From positions 1 through 64,000 of the forward strand of contig NZ_BMJE01000005.1 of assembly GCF_014642915.1 (NCBI RefSeq): a stretch of 64,000 nt of DNA, read 5' to 3'. This DNA comes from Flavobacterium suaedae (GTDB taxonomy: Bacteria; Bacteroidota; Bacteroidia; Flavobacteriales; Flavobacteriaceae). The translations under genes were made by a program, and so were the position numbers. Below, piece after piece: positions 18,501 to 27,926 of the stretch. Positions within the stretch are counted from its first letter, which is position 1, and the number at the start of each line of letters is the position of its first letter. A model generated the notes under the pieces. That model was not told where the DNA came from. It did not search any database and was given only the letters and a program-made list of their open reading frames with translations.

Positions 18501-19547
18501 ATGACTGATATAAATACAGGAGTAGAGCAGGAAGAAATGGACGATGAGTTATATGAACATCATCGTTTTGAAGCAGGTAAAGGGCAATCTCCTTTACGGG
18601 TAGATAAGTTTTTAATGAACTTAGTTGAAAATGCTACCCGAAATAAAATTCAACAGGCAGCGGCAGCAGGTAACATTTATGTAAATGATGTTGCAGTAAA
18701 ATCGAACTATAAAGTTAAGGCTAATGATGTAGTGCGCGTATTACTTTCGCACCCACCTTATGAACAACTTTTAGAGCCTGAAAATATTCCGATTAATATA
18801 GTTTATGAAGATGACCAGCTTTTAGTGGTTAATAAACCTGCCGGAATGGTGGTACACCCCGGGCATGGTAATTATTCGGGTACTTTAGTAAATGCACTTG
18901 CTTACCATTTTGAGAATTTACCGCTTAACAGTAGTGAAAGACCGGGATTGGTGCACCGTATAGATAAAGACACTTCGGGACTTTTGGTTATAGCCAAAAC
19001 TGAGGAGGCTATGACGCATCTTGCAAAACAGTTTTTTGATAAAACCAGTGAAAGAGAATACATTGCTTTAGTATGGGGTAATGTTGAAGAAGATGAGGGT
19101 ACTGTAGAAGGGCATATAGGGCGTCACCCTAAAGACAGGATGCAAAATACAGTATATGCCGATGGCAGTGAGGGAAAACCTGCTGTTACGCATTATAAAG
19201 TATTAGAACGTTTTGGCTATGTAACCTTAGTTTCGTGTAAACTGGAAACAGGACGTACACACCAAATACGTGTGCACATGAAGTACATAGGGCACACACT
19301 ATTTAATGATGCCCGGTATGGCGGCGATAAAATACTAAAAGGAACTACATTTACTAAATACAAACAATTTATCGACAACTGTTTTAAAACCTTACCAAGA
19401 CAAGCACTGCATGCCAAAACCTTAGGTTTTGAACACCCTGTAACTAAAGAATTTTTACGTTTTGATACAGAATTACCTCAGGATATACAAGACTGTATTG
19501 AAAAATGGAGAACCTATGCCAAATCCAGACAGATAGAAGAAGAATAG
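18501..19547 (+). CDS. rluD: RluA/RluD-family pseudouridine synthase
   Basis: 348 residues. S4 RNA-binding domain at the N-terminus (LRVDKFLMNLVENATRNKIQ), catalytic motif GLVHRIDKDTSGLLVIAK with the essential Asp, and LETGRTHQIRVHM. Modifies uridines of 23S rRNA helix 69 if it is a true RluD; assignment to RluD rather than another RluA paralogue rests on the S4 domain and gene order. Overall highly conserved. Confidence 0.93.
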   Translation: MTDINTGVEQEEMDDELYEHHRFEAGKGQSPLRVDKFLMNLVENATRNKIQQAAAAGNIYVNDVAVKSNYKVKANDVVRVLLSHPPYEQLLEPENIPINIVYEDDQLLVVNKPAGMVVHPGHGNYSGTLVNALAYHFENLPLNSSERPGLVHRIDKDTSGLLVIAKTEEAMTHLAKQFFDKTSEREYIALVWGNVEEDEGTVEGHIGRHPKDRMQNTVYADGSEGKPAVTHYKVLERFGYVTLVSCKLETGRTHQIRVHMKYIGHTLFNDARYGGDKILKGTTFTKYKQFIDNCFKTLPRQALHAKTLGFEHPVTKEFLRFDTELPQDIQDCIEKWRTYAKSRQIEEE

Positions 19548-19602
19548 TAGGGGATAGCAATAATTTCAGTAAATTACTGTTTTTTAAAGTAAACTTGAAA
19601 TT

Positions 19603-20076
19603 ATGAAGTCTACCTGCCTATTACTTGTATTAGTTTGTTTTTCTGTATTTTCACTTTCCGCTCAAGAGGTTATGCAATTTGAGAAGGCTAAGGAAAAAGG
19701 TATTTACCCTGCTGTGGAAGAGAATTATAAAAGTGCTGTTCATGCTGATAGTACAAAGGCAGTTTTTGTAACTGAAGCAGATATTAATAAACACATCCAA
19801 ACGTATCAGAAATTTATTCAGGGATTAGGTCATTTCCTTCAGGAAAAAGGTCTTGAATGGGAGGAGAGTATGCATTGTTTTAACCGTATTTATATTAATG
19901 CTAACGGTACTATAGAATATTTTTTATATCAATTTAAAAGGGATATTCCTCTGGAAAAAGAGGAAAAGTTTATAACGCTTGTTAAAGAGTATATAAAAGC
20001 AAATAAGTTTGGTATTACAGCTCCTGAAAATTTCTCTCAATGTAGTCCTGTAGTTTATCCTAAAGTAATTAAGTAG
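19603..20076 (+). CDS. Secreted protein of unknown function
   Basis: 157 residues. MKSTCLLLVLVCFSVFSLSAQ is a signal peptide. Mature part has two Cys (MHCFNRIYIN and FSQCSPVVY) that could form a disulfide and a central FNRIYINANGTIEYFLYQF strand pair. I do not recognise a family. Its stop overlaps the stop of the convergent 1137-residue gene by eight bases. Confidence 0.7.
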   Translation: MKSTCLLLVLVCFSVFSLSAQEVMQFEKAKEKGIYPAVEENYKSAVHADSTKAVFVTEADINKHIQTYQKFIQGLGHFLQEKGLEWEESMHCFNRIYINANGTIEYFLYQFKRDIPLEKEEKFITLVKEYIKANKFGITAPENFSQCSPVVYPKVIK

Positions 20077-23000
20077 TCTTAGTAAAGCCAAGCAATTTAT
20101 TTACTATAGCCAGTGTACTGCTTATACCTGCACCCAGCATTGCTATTCTGTCATAACTGTCTTTATTAAGGTACATTAATAAAACTAATGTACTTACTAC
20201 CACAATTATTATCGGCATTTTCAGGGTGTTAAACATTCCTCTTTTACTTGTTTTTATAAACTCACTTATAAATTTTTTATCGCGTTTGTTTTGTACTATA
20301 ATATAGTGCCCAAAACAAGTATCAGCAATGCAAAGCCTTCCTGTAGCTTCATTACAATATATGTAACCCAACTCTATAAGCTCTATTAATTTGTCTTTAT
20401 TTTTATAGTTTACAAAATTGTCTTGAGCAAAGTCAAACAATATTGGTTTTAAATGATCTGGTACATTACCCCATTTTTCCTTATACTTTTCATCAAAATT
20501 TATCAGGTTATAGTTTAGTATAAAACTTTCTCTTTCTATAGGCGGTATTTCGTTTATATCGTTCCTAAAAGCCTTTCTTAAACGTATATTATCTTCCTCT
20601 GATTCAGTTAATCTAAACACCTCATCTTTATCAGGGAATACAGGTAATGATAGTTTTTTAGTATTGCTTTTTATTTCGAAAAACTTTTGTTGGCACAGGT
20701 ATATAAGGTCATAAAAAAAGAAACGATTCCCAAAATAGTTTATAAAACCATATATAATACTAAATAGTATAACTACTATAAATAATAAAATAAGGATTGA
20801 TTTAGAGTCTATACTACCTGTTTTAGACTTAATAAAGAGGCTGGGTAAGGGGTAATCAAGTTTTTTATTTTCTTTATTATTAAACACAAAGCTTTTTATT
20901 TCTTCAGCAGTAGGTTTATCCAGTAATCCTAAATCTGCAACATCTACCCCCTGGGTTGGCTTATAGCGTTCTTTAATTGTATTTTCTTTACAATTACATC
21001 CATATATTTTGGTTATAAATTGTTCAGAATCTTCATTTACAACTGTATTATCTTTGGTTTTATCTAAAGGCGGGCAATGCCAGGAAGAGAGATTATGTAC
21101 TTCGTTTACATATATTGCACTACATAATATAAAGGGAAAAATGATAAAGTATTTTGCCAGCATACTACTAAAAAATAACCCGTAGCTTCTTCTGTTAATT
21201 TTACTGCAAGGGGCAGGCTGTAAGTAATCTTTAAAAAGTGTATCGTAATGCAGGCGATATATACTAATTAGTAAAAAATGCACTACAAACAGTAATAAAA
21301 AGCCATATAAGGGTTTCTCAATATGAAATAAGAATACTGATGTTATACAACTTATAGTAATAATTATAAAAAACTTTGTTAGTATGCTTTTACAGTTAGT
21401 GGCAGGTGTTCTGGGCGAGTTTAATAATATAAGGTCTATAAAGGCAGTGTTTAAACCTATTACTATACAGCTTACAAATCCCAAAGAAGGATATATAAAC
21501 CATATTAAAAGCATTAACAATATAGCAATACTATTTATTTTTATAAGTAGATTGTATTTAACTGTATTGCCACTATTTGGGAACAGATAATAAAAGTGTT
21601 TTCGGGAAAAGAAGTTACATTTTCCTTGATGTATAAGGGCTGAATACAGTAACATTATTCCCAGAATAAACATCCCATAGATTATAGTAATAAGAAAAGT
21701 GTTTGAAAAAGTAAATACAGAAAGTTTTTCTGTAAAAGTAAGATCGCGAATAGCTACAATATATAGTGGTATTTCACTGGTTGCATTTTTATTTGTAATT
21801 TTTTTACCGTAGGCCTGGTAGGAAACTCCCTGATATTTTAATACAAATGGTTCTCCATTACTGCCTTTTGATATAAGGTCTCGTAATCCGTAATTATCAG
21901 AAGTTTGATTCAGTAAATCCTGATAAAGACTTTTATTAGGGTCGCTTTGTACTAAAACTTTACCCTCGCTATCTATAATTAAATAATCAGTGCCCGGCGG
22001 AATTTTCATGTCTTCCTGAAAGGCAGGTTTAAAAGCCATAACCTGAATAGTATCACTACTTTTTTTAATAGCTCTGATTATTTGGTATTCATTTCTTTCT
22101 CTTGAAAATACAGCTCTTATTAGAGTACTGTCAATTGCTGTTTTGTCTGACATTGCTATTTTAAAATAGTCCCGGTCAGCATATGTTCTCAGTAATTGAG
22201 TCTCTTTTTTATCAAAAGCAGATATCATCAACCCTTGTTTGTTCATTACTGAAAAACCGTCTAATAAAGCAGGATAAGCTATATCATCAATACTAATTGA
22301 TGCTTTTTGGCTTCCTGCTTCGTCTTCGCTGTATATATTAAATGTAAATTCTTTAGTTTTTTGGTTATAATTTATTTTTTTATCCAGAATTGAAGTTTTT
22401 ATTTTTCTTGAAGGATTTTCGTTAATACTGTCAAACCTTTTTATAGCTGCATAAGCATTATTATAAGACTTTATCTGTGCAGGAAGAAGATTGTCTATTC
22501 TATTAACGATTTCATACAAGTCTGCTTCGGTATTGTTTTTTATAGTCCTGTCCCATAAAAATACTGACGAAAGTGTGATTAAAAGTGCCGCAATAGCCCC
22601 AATAGAGAAAATAACACTAATTAAATCTCTTTGATGTACCAACTCTCTGTAACTGCTTAATATAGGCTTTATAAGAGATATGCTTAGCATTAAAAGTATT
22701 GCAAAAGAAAGAGATAAAATTAATAAACTAGGTCTTATTGACCTTACAGATGAATCAAAATAAGCCTGAGGTATACCGGCAGCAATAGTCAATACTATTC
22801 CGTTTTCTATGCCATTTTCACTATATACTTTTAACTTTCCGGAGTAGTAACGGTAGGTTGAATTTTCAAATTGAAAAGGTCCGTTACTATCGCAGTTTTC
22901 TTTTAAACTCTTTCTGTCTTTTAGCGTTATATTTTCAGAAAACAGCGTTTCCTTATCCTTAATAATAGTAAAAGAATTAAAGTTTGTAAATGAAGGTATT

Positions 23001-23482
23001 TTATCCCAAAAATTATTCAGGTTTACATATATAGTGTCTAAAATATATCCGTTAAGTACATTATTATTAGTTTCTTTAACCTCTATTTTTCTTGTTATTT
23101 TTAAAGTAGAAGGATCATTTTTTTTGAGAGCTATGTTTTGTATTAAAATATTATCAATATAATATTTAGCTTTTAGTCTTTCTTGTCCAATATCTATATA
23201 TGTGCTATAGTATGTATTTTTATTGTTTATAGCCGGTTTTATGGTAATTGCTGTACTATCAGGTATTTCTTCCCAGTTTATAGTCTTAACCTTATTATCA
23301 ATATAATCAGAAAGTTGCTGTTTTACACTCATAAAAACAGCCATATTTTTAGCATCTTCTCTGGTTGATTGTTTGGGTAAAATAACTAATAAATATGCAG
23401 CAACAGCTCCTGCAATTATTAGTATGGTTACCATAAGAGCAGAGTGTTTTTTTAAGCTATCGGTAAAGTTTCCCCAAGGCAT
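20069..23482 (-). CDS. Large multi-pass membrane protein with two extracytoplasmic sensor-like domains
   Basis: 1137 residues. N-terminal TM (about 14-34), an extracytoplasmic domain of about 210 residues, two TMs (LLILSLSFAILLMLSISLI and VIFSIGAIAALLITLSSVFLW), and a second extracytoplasmic domain of about 300 residues. The latter reads like a double Cache/PDC sensor: YADRDYFKIAMSD and GTDYLIIDSEGKVLVQSD. At least six more TMs follow, then a cytoplasmic domain of about 200 residues (FRLTESEEDNIRLRKAFRND ... DKLIELIELGYIYCNEATG) and two last TMs. No kinase, methyl-accepting, GGDEF or protease motif. Function unknown; sensing is an inference from the Cache-like part. Confidence 0.8.
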   Translation of the reverse strand: MPWGNFTDSLKKHSALMVTILIIAGAVAAYLLVILPKQSTREDAKNMAVFMSVKQQLSDYIDNKVKTINWEEIPDSTAITIKPAINNKNTYYSTYIDIGQERLKAKYYIDNILIQNIALKKNDPSTLKITRKIEVKETNNNVLNGYILDTIYVNLNNFWDKIPSFTNFNSFTIIKDKETLFSENITLKDRKSLKENCDSNGPFQFENSTYRYYSGKLKVYSENGIENGIVLTIAAGIPQAYFDSSVRSIRPSLLILSLSFAILLMLSISLIKPILSSYRELVHQRDLISVIFSIGAIAALLITLSSVFLWDRTIKNNTEADLYEIVNRIDNLLPAQIKSYNNAYAAIKRFDSINENPSRKIKTSILDKKINYNQKTKEFTFNIYSEDEAGSQKASISIDDIAYPALLDGFSVMNKQGLMISAFDKKETQLLRTYADRDYFKIAMSDKTAIDSTLIRAVFSRERNEYQIIRAIKKSSDTIQVMAFKPAFQEDMKIPPGTDYLIIDSEGKVLVQSDPNKSLYQDLLNQTSDNYGLRDLISKGSNGEPFVLKYQGVSYQAYGKKITNKNATSEIPLYIVAIRDLTFTEKLSVFTFSNTFLITIIYGMFILGIMLLYSALIHQGKCNFFSRKHFYYLFPNSGNTVKYNLLIKINSIAILLMLLIWFIYPSLGFVSCIVIGLNTAFIDLILLNSPRTPATNCKSILTKFFIIITISCITSVFLFHIEKPLYGFLLLFVVHFLLISIYRLHYDTLFKDYLQPAPCSKINRRSYGLFFSSMLAKYFIIFPFILCSAIYVNEVHNLSSWHCPPLDKTKDNTVVNEDSEQFITKIYGCNCKENTIKERYKPTQGVDVADLGLLDKPTAEEIKSFVFNNKENKKLDYPLPSLFIKSKTGSIDSKSILILLFIVVILFSIIYGFINYFGNRFFFYDLIYLCQQKFFEIKSNTKKLSLPVFPDKDEVFRLTESEEDNIRLRKAFRNDINEIPPIERESFILNYNLINFDEKYKEKWGNVPDHLKPILFDFAQDNFVNYKNKDKLIELIELGYIYCNEATGRLCIADTCFGHYIIVQNKRDKKFISEFIKTSKRGMFNTLKMPIIIVVVSTLVLLMYLNKDSYDRIAMLGAGISSTLAIVNKLLGFTKTT

Positions 23483-23568
23483 AATACAGGATTTATTTTA
23501 TGTTAGCTAATAACATGTAAATGTATGAAGCTGATATAAATACCAAATACCTAATAGTGGGGATTTAT

Positions 23569-23597
23569 AAAAAAGCGCCCTGCAAAAGCAGGGCGCT
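23569..23597 (-). terminator. Terminator of the pirin-YceI unit
   Basis: AGCGCCCTGC-AAAA-GCAGGGCGCT, a 10-bp GC-rich stem with T-run on the minus strand. Confidence 0.95.
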
Positions 23598-23628
23598 AAC
23601 AATCATTAATCAACTAAATAAAACAAAA

Positions 23629-24159
23629 TTATACTTTTACAAACTGTAGCTCTATCTGTAACTTTACCTCATCACCAACTAAAACGCCACCTGTTTCCAA
23701 AGCAGAGTTCCAGGTAAGCCCGAAGTCTTTACGGTTTAACTTTCCTGTTGCAGAAAGACCGGCTTTTACATTACCCCAAGGGTCTTTACCTGTACCGCCA
23801 AAATCTACAGTAAGAGTTATCGGCTTTTTAGTCCCTCTAATACTAAGGTCTCCTGTAAGTGTATATTCACTGTCACTATTTTTAGTGAATGATGTAGAAG
23901 TGAAAGTAATTTTTGGGTGTTGTTCACCATCAAAAAAATCACCGCTTTTTAAATGGTTATCCCTGTCATTATTTCCTGTACTTACAGAATCAATATTCGC
24001 ACTGAAATTAAATGTTGCATTTTCAAAATTATCTTCTTCTGTTTCAGCAGTAGCTTCAAACTGTGTAAAGTTTCCTGAAAGGTTAGTAAACATCATGTGT
24101 TTTACTTTAAAACCTATTTCTGAGTGTGTTGGGTCTACTACCCATTTTGTAGTTGCCAT
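23629..24159 (-). CDS. YceI family protein
   Basis: 176 residues, no signal peptide (starts MATTKWVVDPTHSEIGFKVKH). Lipocalin-like YceI beta-barrel with the usual DPTHS.IGF start, FDGEQHPKITFTSTSF, and LTGDLSIRGTKKPITL. Family members bind polyisoprenoids; a cytoplasmic copy would be unusual in that role. Follows the pirin gene by 30 bases and is likely co-transcribed. A second, secreted YceI lies at 31530-32099. Confidence 0.93.
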   Translation of the reverse strand: MATTKWVVDPTHSEIGFKVKHMMFTNLSGNFTQFEATAETEEDNFENATFNFSANIDSVSTGNNDRDNHLKSGDFFDGEQHPKITFTSTSFTKNSDSEYTLTGDLSIRGTKKPITLTVDFGGTGKDPWGNVKAGLSATGKLNRKDFGLTWNSALETGGVLVGDEVKLQIELQFVKV

Positions 24160-24189
24160 ATTTTTAAATTTTTGTGTTACTATTTTTAT

Positions 24190-25068
24190 TTATAACCTTC
24201 TTAAAGCCATAGGTACTTCCATTAAAAGTATTTCGCTGTTTTCGGATGTTGCTCCTATTTGTATATTTTCTACATCCCAAACTCCCAAGCCGTCACGGCG
24301 GTTAAGTTCAACGCCATTAACGGTAAAGCTACCTTCCAGTATAAAAGCATAAACGCCATTGCCCTCTTTTTTAAGAGTATATTCGGTGGTAATATCGTTA
24401 TCAAACTTCCCTAAATGAAACCATGCATCCTGATGTATCCATACACCTTCATCTTCAGGGTTAGGCGATAGTATTTGTTGTAGTTTATTCTCTCTGTCAG
24501 ATTTGGTTAATGTTATTTGATCATATCGTGGGTCAACATTTTGCTTGTTAGGGAATATCCATATCTGTAAAAACTTAGTAAGCTTGTCCTCGTTACGGTT
24601 ATACTCACTATGTTGCACACCTGTACCGGCACTCATTACCTGTATATCTCCTTTTTTAATAACAGCAGTATTGCCCATACTGTCCTTATGTTCTAAATCA
24701 CCCTCCAGCGGAATAGATATAATTTCCATATTACTGTGCGGGTGTGTACCAAATCCCATTCCTGCAGCTACCTCATCATCATTTAGTACGCGAAGTACCC
24801 CAAAGTGCATCCTGTCAGGGTTATGGTAATTAGCAAAACTAAAAGTGTGGTGAGAGTCTAACCAACCGTGATTAGCATGTCCTCGTGTTTCTGCTCTGTG
24901 TAAAACTGTATTTTCCATAATTAAAGATTTAGTATTGGGCAGGTGGTTGTAGCCTACCTTTTCAGTTGTTAGTTTATTGTTTGTATTTAATTTGCTGCCA
25001 ATAGCTGTAGAAGTGATTAACATTCCTGTGCCTAACAGGCTCTTTTTAATGAAATCTTTTCTGTCCAT
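24190..25068 (-). CDS. Pirin family protein with N-terminal leader
   Basis: 292 residues against about 235 for ordinary pirins. The bicupin core starts at MENTVLHRAETRGHANHGWLDSHH (ATG ending at 24918) and has the metal-binding FGTHPHSNMEII and GDIQVMSAGTGVQHSE. The extra 50 residues start MDRKDFIKKSLLGTGMLITS, which resembles a Tat leader (RxDFIKKS + hydrophobic stretch) but with Arg-Lys in place of Arg-Arg. Either the leader is used or translation starts at the internal ATG. Possible quercetinase/redox-linked function; not provable here. Confidence 0.88.
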   Translation of the reverse strand: MDRKDFIKKSLLGTGMLITSTAIGSKLNTNNKLTTEKVGYNHLPNTKSLIMENTVLHRAETRGHANHGWLDSHHTFSFANYHNPDRMHFGVLRVLNDDEVAAGMGFGTHPHSNMEIISIPLEGDLEHKDSMGNTAVIKKGDIQVMSAGTGVQHSEYNRNEDKLTKFLQIWIFPNKQNVDPRYDQITLTKSDRENKLQQILSPNPEDEGVWIHQDAWFHLGKFDNDITTEYTLKKEGNGVYAFILEGSFTVNGVELNRRDGLGVWDVENIQIGATSENSEILLMEVPMALRRL

Positions 25069-25218
25069 AGCTCATTGCTTTATGATTACAGTACAAATTT
25101 CCGAAACAGGGCGTACCTGTGCATTGAACTAGAACAAGAAATAAAATTAGTGTACAGTTAACGGTTTTCAGTTAACAGGATAGTTAGCTAACGCCTAATG
25201 GCTGTTGGCTTTTGCCTT

Positions 25219-25809
25219 TTACTGTTTCTTTGCTAATTTTTTACGGACTTTACTTAGAAATTCGGGAGAAATGCCTAGGTAAGAAGCTATGTAGTGCTGT
25301 GCCACACGTTGCGGAAGGGTAGGGTAGTGCTCTAAAAATTCAAGGTACTTTTCCGTAGCAGATTTTACTATGGTATCAAAAAGTCTGTTTTGTGTTACGG
25401 TAAGGTGACGATATAGTAATATCCTGAAAGCTCTTTCAAAGCGGGGTGCTCTTTTAAACAATTCCTCTTTACTTTCGGGGGAAAATATTAAAAATTTACA
25501 GTCTTCAAGCGTTTCAATAAAAATTCTACTGGGAGAGTTTTCATATATACTGAATGATATATCGCTTACCCATGCATCTTCTGTAGCAAACTGTAAAATA
25601 ACTTCAGCACCTTTATCGTCTATATAGTATTTGCGTAGACAGCCCTCTACAACAAAGGCTTCAAAATTGCAGATTTCGCCTTCATGGAGCATTATGGTTT
25701 TCTTAGGGACTTCTTTATACTCCAGCAACGAGTTAAGAATTTCAAGTTCCTGTTCACTAAAATGAACATAGCGACTTATACTATGATTTATTTGCTGGTA
25801 AGCATCCAT
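25219..25809 (-). CDS. Crp/Fnr-type regulator (cNMP-binding fold)
   Basis: 196 residues. N-terminal cupin-like cNMP-binding domain (VPKKTIMLHEGEICNFEAFVVEGCLRKYYID); the C-terminal winged helix is HYIASYLGISPEFLSKVRKKLAKKQ. The Arg/Ser phosphate-binding residues of Crp are not evident, so ligand is unknown. This type is common in Bacteroidota. Upstream of, and 150 bases from, the pirin-YceI genes on the same strand. Confidence 0.9.
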   Translation of the reverse strand: MDAYQQINHSISRYVHFSEQELEILNSLLEYKEVPKKTIMLHEGEICNFEAFVVEGCLRKYYIDDKGAEVILQFATEDAWVSDISFSIYENSPSRIFIETLEDCKFLIFSPESKEELFKRAPRFERAFRILLYRHLTVTQNRLFDTIVKSATEKYLEFLEHYPTLPQRVAQHYIASYLGISPEFLSKVRKKLAKKQ

Positions 25810-25855
25810 GTTTTTGTAAGGCTTTGTAGCAAATATAACGAATAGGGAAATAAAA

Positions 25856-25883
25856 AACGCTTCTACCGTAGCAGAAGCATTTA
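25856..25883 (-). terminator. Terminator of the DUF4199 gene
   Basis: Plus strand GCTTCT-ACCGTAGC-AGAAGC with A-run on the left; on the minus strand a T-run follows. Confidence 0.75.
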
Positions 25884-25903
25884 AAATATTATGTGCAGTT
25901 TTT

Positions 25904-26434
25904 TTAAACAGTAGGGTGCTGGGATTTACGTTTTAATATACCTGCCGCAATGAGAGAAATTACTATACCAACCCATATAATTTCGGTATACGTTATAGCT
26001 GCGTTTATAAATGGATTTTTATAAAGTTCAGCCCATTCTTCCATTTCTTTCATGTTTGCCGCTATGGTTTCTTGCGATGCTCCTTCTGCTATAAGATTAT
26101 TTCTGGTGTATTCGGCGTACTCCTTCATAAACTCATCCCCTATAAAAAAGTAATAGTCAACAAGCCATACTAATACATAAATGGTAGAAGCTATGAGGGT
26201 AATATAAAGCCCTATCCTAAATGCTTTACCAAAAGATATAATGCCGTTATTATATTTATCCCGATAGTTTTTAATGGCTACAAATATTAAAGAAAAAGCA
26301 AGTAGCATAGAAGCGTAGCCATAAATCATACCAATACTCATATCTATTGCATCAGGATATAGCATGGTCAATAAAAAGCCAATTGTACTTATAAATCCTG
26401 CAATAATGCCGAAGGTCCATACATTTTTAGTCAT
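25904..26434 (-). CDS. DUF4199 family membrane protein
   Basis: 176 residues with four transmembrane helices: residues about 7-25, 32-55, 74-95 and 145-168. DUF4199 features: ISFGKAFRIGLYITLIASTIYVLVWLVDYYF and EEWAELYKNPFINAAITYTEI. Function unknown. Downstream of the small LuxR-type membrane regulator (111-base gap), which may control it. Confidence 0.85.
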   Translation of the reverse strand: MTKNVWTFGIIAGFISTIGFLLTMLYPDAIDMSIGMIYGYASMLLAFSLIFVAIKNYRDKYNNGIISFGKAFRIGLYITLIASTIYVLVWLVDYYFFIGDEFMKEYAEYTRNNLIAEGASQETIAANMKEMEEWAELYKNPFINAAITYTEIIWVGIVISLIAAGILKRKSQHPTV

Positions 26435-26545
26435 AATAATATTTTGTTTTTAGGTTTGTTCCTGCAAAAGTGCTTAAAATAGCATTTACAGCCCTCATAC
26501 TTTCGGGTGATTATACATTTTTAAAAGGCTTTTAGTACTTTTTGG

Positions 26546-27016
26546 CTAGGCTATAATGTTTAATTTCCTGGCTTTCTCTACTGCTTGGGTACGTCTTTTT
26601 ACCTCTAGTTTTTCATATAGTTTAGAGGAATGTGTCTTAACAGTATTAAGCGATAAAAATAAATTTTCGGCAATTTCAGCATTGCTGTACCCTTTTGCCA
26701 TAAGTTCTAAAACTTCAAGTTCACGAGGGCTTAAATTTAGCTCTTGTAAGGCAGTTTCGTTTCTTACAAAATCTTTTTTCTGTGGTATATATATTTTCTT
26801 TTCTACTACTACAACTTCCTTTTTAGGCTTAGCAATTTTTAAAGCTACCCAAATACCCAGCAAAGTAAAAACAACAGCCAGTGGCCCAAAATATATATCT
26901 TGTGCATGGCTGATTATTAAAAATCTGATTTCCATCCATCGTAATAAAAACAGTAATAAAGCCAGGCAGGAGCCGTACAGTAGTATCGATTTGTATTTGT
27001 GGAAGAAAGAAATCAT
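26546..27016 (-). CDS. Membrane-anchored LuxR-type DNA-binding protein
   Basis: 156 residues. Two transmembrane helices at about 10-26 and 42-61 lead straight into a cytoplasmic linker and a LuxR/NarL HTH: LSPRELEVLELMAKGYSNAEIAENLFLSLNTVKTH (in two parts, residues about 95-130) and KLYEKLEVKRRTQAVEKAR. No receiver or sensor domain. A DNA-binding domain tethered to the inner membrane; signal unknown. Confidence 0.88.
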   Translation of the reverse strand: MISFFHKYKSILLYGSCLALLLFLLRWMEIRFLIISHAQDIYFGPLAVVFTLLGIWVALKIAKPKKEVVVVEKKIYIPQKKDFVRNETALQELNLSPRELEVLELMAKGYSNAEIAENLFLSLNTVKTHSSKLYEKLEVKRRTQAVEKARKLNIIA

Positions 27017-27040
27017 TTATATTAAGAGAGGTTATCTTAG

Positions 27041-27048
27041 CAAAGATA
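27041..27048 (-). promoter_or_regulatory. -7 promoter element of the LuxR-type gene
   Basis: Minus-strand TATCTTTG fits TAnnTTTG, 25 bases before the start codon. Confidence 0.6.
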
Positions 27049-27057
27049 AAAATTCTG

Positions 27058-27088
27058 TTGTAGAAGTAATTTTGGCATAGTAACTTTG
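27058..27088 (+). promoter_or_regulatory. Promoter of yaaA (-33 and -7)
   Basis: TTG (27058-27060), 20 bases, TAACTTTG (27081-27088): a full match to the Bacteroidota TTG-N(17-23)-TAnnTTTG promoter, 19 bases before the yaaA ATG. Confidence 0.65.
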
Positions 27089-27107
27089 AGAGATAATAAA
27101 CAGTGAA

Positions 27108-27866
27108 ATGAAAATAGTTATATCGCCGGCAAAATCGCTGGACTTTGAAACGAAATTACCTACCCGAAAATATACGCAACCTGAATTTTTAGAAAAATCA
27201 GAAGTTATTCAGGAAACACTAAAGCAAAAATCTCCTGCTGAGTTAAAAGATTTAATGAGTATATCGGATAAGCTCGCCGACCTTAACTGGGAGCGTAACC
27301 AGGAGTGGAAGACACCTTTTACCAATAAAAATGCCCGGCCTGCCATATATGCTTTTAACGGCGATGTTTATACCGGGCTGGATGCTTATACTATACCTAC
27401 CGCTAAACTTAATAAGTTGCAAGACAGTCTCAGAATATTGTCGGGACTTTATGGCGTGTTAAAACCATTGGATTTAATGCAGCCTTACCGTTTAGAAATG
27501 GGAACTAAATTGCAGGTAGGGGAGAATAAAGATTTATATGAGTTTTGGAAAGATGAGGTTACAGCAGCATTAAACGCTGAATTGAAAGATGATGAACTAT
27601 TTTTAAATTTAGCTAGTAAAGAATATTTTGATGCTGTAGCTACGAAAGCCTTAAAAGTACCTGTAATTACCCCGGAATTTAAAGATTATAAAGACGGCAA
27701 ATTACGCATGGTAAGCTTTTACGCTAAAAAAGCCAGGGGTATGATGGTGCGTTATATTATAGATAAAAACGTACGATCGTTAAATGGAATTAAGGGGTTT
27801 GACTATGATGGATATAGTTTTGACGCTAAATTATCAAAAGGGAATAAATTAGTATTTACCAGATAA
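27108..27866 (+). CDS. yaaA: Peroxide stress protein YaaA
   Basis: 252 residues, the normal length. Starts [23 protein letters not shown], and contains [39 protein letters not shown] and [12 protein letters not shown], all family hallmarks. In E. coli it limits free iron and so DNA damage under peroxide. Single gene with its own promoter and terminator. Confidence 0.96.
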   Translation: MKIVISPAKSLDFETKLPTRKYTQPEFLEKSEVIQETLKQKSPAELKDLMSISDKLADLNWERNQEWKTPFTNKNARPAIYAFNGDVYTGLDAYTIPTAKLNKLQDSLRILSGLYGVLKPLDLMQPYRLEMGTKLQVGENKDLYEFWKDEVTAALNAELKDDELFLNLASKEYFDAVATKALKVPVITPEFKDYKDGKLRMVSFYAKKARGMMVRYIIDKNVRSLNGIKGFDYDGYSFDAKLSKGNKLVFTR

Positions 27867-27867
27867 T

Positions 27868-27894
27868 AAAAAACTCCGCTTAGCGGAGTTTTTT
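27868..27894. terminator. Bidirectional terminator between yaaA and a lipoprotein gene
   Basis: AAAAACTCCGCT-TAGCGGAGTTTTTT, serving two convergent genes. Confidence 0.9.
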
Positions 27895-27926
27895 ATACTT
27901 TAGTATTTAAAGTATTTAAACAAAGT

